A program made the position numbers and the translations under genes. From Neolecta irregularis DAH-3 (Eukaryota > Ascomycota > Neolectomycetes > Neolectales > Neolectaceae), in the NCBI GenBank assembly GCA_001929475.1, contig LXFE01003917.1:1759-23777 (forward strand): a DNA stretch of 22,019 nt. The letters are read 5' to 3'. Each line of letters opens with the position of its first letter. Within the stretch, counting starts at the first letter, position 1. Below the pieces are notes generated by a model that saw only the letters and a program-made list of their open reading frames with translations, was not told where the DNA came from and did no database searches. Positions 20,526-22,019 of the stretch are shown here, in pieces.

Positions 20526-21270
20526 ATGAAACTACGAACTCTGGAGACTGCGTTGCAGCATGTGAAACCTTTTGGTAAGTCTTTGTATCCCTAGTCACAT
20601 CTGTAATTTCCGAGAACAACCAAAAATCGAATTAGAGCAATATCCAACTTCTGCCCATCTGGCATCCCGGATGCTGTTCACGGCACACTCATCGTTTGAC
20701 GATATAAAAGGAAAAATTGTGGCCGATTTGGGTTGCGGGTCTTGCATGCTCGGGCACCTTTCTCATTGCGACACCACTGATTACAATTAGAATTGCGGCA
20801 AGTTTCCTGGAGGCAGGCCATGTCATTGGATTTGACATTGATTCCTCGGCACTGGATATCGCAAGGGAGAATATAGCAGAAGCGGAATGCGAGAATGTCG
20901 ATCTTGTTCTTGCAGATCTTGCGGATTTCGAAAATGTACCCGCGAGACTATGTAGAATTGCAGATACCGTCGTTATGAATCCTCCGTTTGGAACACGGTT
21001 AAAAGGGATTGATATGCTATTCCTCAAGATTGCTTGTCAAATGTCTCGGCGGGCAGTATACTCTTTACATAAAACGAGTACGCGAGAGTATGTTGTTGGA
21101 AAAGTAAAGGGCTGGGGCTGGGATGTTGAAGTGATTGCTGAAATGAAGGTATCCATCAACATGATACTTTGTTGATGGTCTAGTTTGACATCAAGGCAAT
21201 GTACAAATTTCATAAGAAGAAGAGTATGGATATTGGGGTTGATCTAATTCGATTGAGTCATGGGATGTGA
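20526..21270 (+). CDS. METTL5: METTL5-type rRNA adenine N6-methyltransferase
   Basis: In animals this enzyme, with TRMT112, makes a single m6A in 18S rRNA near the decoding centre. Exons 20526-20574, 20615-20753, 20791-21148 and 21184-21270 give 210 residues (human 209). Seen in order: MKLRTLETALQHVKPF, LEQYPTSAHLASRML, the SAM-binding DLGCGSCMLG (D54), FDIDSSAL, the catalytic NPPF (N126 to F129) in VVMNPPFGT, YSLHKTSTREYV, and YKFHKKKSMDIGVDLIR at the C-terminus. Introns are 40, 37 and 35 nt. The second (20754-20790) has a GC donor. The start at 20526 was chosen because MKLR matches the family N-terminus. An 18-bp tandem duplication spans the stop codon. Function is inferred from family. Confidence 0.93.
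20754..20790 (+). other. GC-AG intron in METTL5
   Basis: Donor CGG|GCACCT, acceptor CAATTAG, 37 nt, with branch-like CACTGAT upstream of the acceptor. Removal joins CGSCMLG to IAASFLEAGHVIGFDID in phase 2. Confidence 0.85.
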
Positions 21271-21287
21271 TTGAGTCATGGGATGCG
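21252..21287 (+). repeat. 18-bp tandem duplication across the METTL5 stop codon
   Basis: ATTGAGTCATGGGATGTG (21252-21269) is followed directly by ATTGAGTCATGGGATGCG (21270-21287), one mismatch. The stop TGA (21268-21270) is formed at the junction. Confidence 0.85.
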
Positions 21288-21325
21288 GTTGACTGTTTGA
21301 CTATGTCGAAGACATTGGCGCTGCT

Positions 21326-21778
21326 CTAGTCCGCGAGAGTTGAGGAAAGAGCAACTGTGGTATCAGACAATTTTATAAGGGGGAGCACCGTCAAATACGA
21401 TGTTGCCAAAAACGTGAGCGATAAACTGAAACCAGTCAAACCCATTCCGGGAGATTTATACAATAAAGTGAAATAGGGCGAGTTTCGGGATGCTCTCGAT
21501 GAGGTTCCTTGAAAGATCCCAGACAGAGCTAAAACCACGGCTCCCCATGCCAACCATCTCGAATCCAATCAGTTCCAGATCCAGAGTTCAGAGATACCTG
21601 TTCCGTAGCATGAATCCTGCGATTGGAAGAAGCGTTGAAATAAAGGCGACCAGCTCAGGTGCATAGCCTGCATTCAGCAAATCAACGCGTAAATCCACCC
21701 ACTTTCATATCTCTCGCCTATCCCTTGCGCTTTGTATGGGACTGTTAGATCAGGCCGACGAGGATCGCTATTTGTCAT
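21326..21778 (-). CDS. Asterix (WDR83OS/UPF0139), PAT complex subunit
   Basis: In animals this small ER protein is part of the PAT chaperone complex that shields polar membrane segments of multipass proteins. Minus-strand exons 21778-21703, 21667-21598, 21557-21462 and 21425-21326 give 113 residues (human 106). The diagnostic N-terminus is MTNSDPRRPDLTVPYK. Three hydrophobic segments follow: LVAFISTLLPIAGFML (about 31-46), WLAWGAVVLALSGIF (about 50-64) and LSLTFLATSYLTVLP near the C-terminus. The GTSSRAS stretch matches the conserved small/polar loop. Introns are 35, 40 and 36 nt, all GT-AG. The third (21461-21426) is a multiple of three without a stop, so an unspliced form would add 12 residues. 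The last 15 residues are not conserved. Convergent with METTL5, 55 nt between stops. Confidence 0.88.
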
Positions 21779-22019
21779 TTTGTGGAGGTTTATATCGGGA
21801 TGTGTTTCCAGTCACCCCGACATCGGGAACTTGGGATATTCAAGATATATGACCGTTACATGTACAAGATATATGATCCGTACAATGTACAACATATATG
21901 ATCCGTTACAGTGTATCAAAAGAGAACGTTACAATGTATCGACAGATATTATAAAAGTCATCCCGTATTAACACCATACCAGGCCACCCAAAGTATACAA
22001 ACAAAAATCATCCTAACTA
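21779..22019. promoter_or_regulatory. Right-edge region upstream of Asterix
   Basis: 241 nt upstream of the Asterix start, running to the window end. It contains the tandem repeat at 21840-21938 and an A/T-rich end. No coding signal was recognised. Confidence 0.5.
21840..21938. repeat. Imperfect tandem repeat, about 25-nt period, three to four units
   Basis: Units start at 21840, 21864 and 21889 and share CAAGATATATGA(T)CCGT(T)ACA and a TGT end; unit lengths are 24, 25 and 26 nt. A decayed fourth unit follows at 21915. Each junction makes a near-palindrome (TACATGTA, TACAATGTA, TTACAGTGTA). Confidence 0.8.

Noticed and set aside
1-22019. CRISPR arrays, tRNA or rRNA genes, biosynthetic or defence clusters, viral insertions
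   Set aside because: None seen on either strand. The gene content is ordinary nuclear housekeeping.

Overview
The window is nuclear DNA of an intron-dense fungus. It resembles a basidiomycete, but I cannot place it further. Evidence: single-copy eukaryotic housekeeping genes packed on both strands, many very short spliceosomal introns, and fungal-type versions of REV3, RIM2, SLU7 and an NVJ2/TEX2-like protein. Nothing prokaryotic, viral or plasmid-like was seen. No secondary-metabolite, defence or mating cluster was seen either.

Almost every gene is split by introns of about 32-62 nt, mostly 35-41 nt. Single open frames are therefore misleading, and I rebuilt the exons by hand from conserved protein continuity, reading phase and splice signals. 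Twelve genes close with the expected length and phase.

Layout, left to right: an unresolved coding edge (1-257); 2-Cys peroxiredoxin (+, 372-1100); a gene-poor convergent gap with a possible MITE remnant (1101-1610); sorting nexin SNX3/Grd19 (-, 1611-2335); anaphase-promoting complex subunit 5 (+, 2651-5522); mitochondrial pyrimidine-nucleotide carrier RIM2 (-, 5635-6807); a small unidentified ORF (+, 6930-7113); ribosomal protein eL21 (-, 7122-7741); splicing factor SLU7 (+, 7940-9499); ribosomal protein uS4 (-, 9676-10368); DNA polymerase zeta catalytic subunit REV3 (+, 10599-16221); PH/SMP lipid-transfer protein of the NVJ2/TEX2 type (+, 16436-19437); initiation factor eIF1 (-, 19751-20379); METTL5-type 18S rRNA m6A methyltransferase (+, 20526-21270); Asterix/PAT-complex subunit (-, 21326-21778); a short tandem repeat at the right edge (21840-21938).

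Genes mostly alternate in strand. This gives compact shared divergent promoters (SNX3/APC5, eL21/SLU7, uS4/REV3, eIF1/METTL5) and convergent 3' ends as little as 8 nt apart. Translation genes (eL21, uS4, eIF1, METTL5) sit next to replication, splicing or cell-cycle genes, but no shared pathway unites the window.

The main unusual feature is splicing. Six of the 60 introns I reconstructed start with GC rather than GT, always after an exon-final G, and several have otherwise weak donor sequences. Other points are an eIF1 with a lysine-rich N-terminal extension of about 55 residues, a hairpin filling nearly half of one APC5 intron, and an intron in the Asterix gene that can be retained in frame. 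I found no clearly new multi-gene system.
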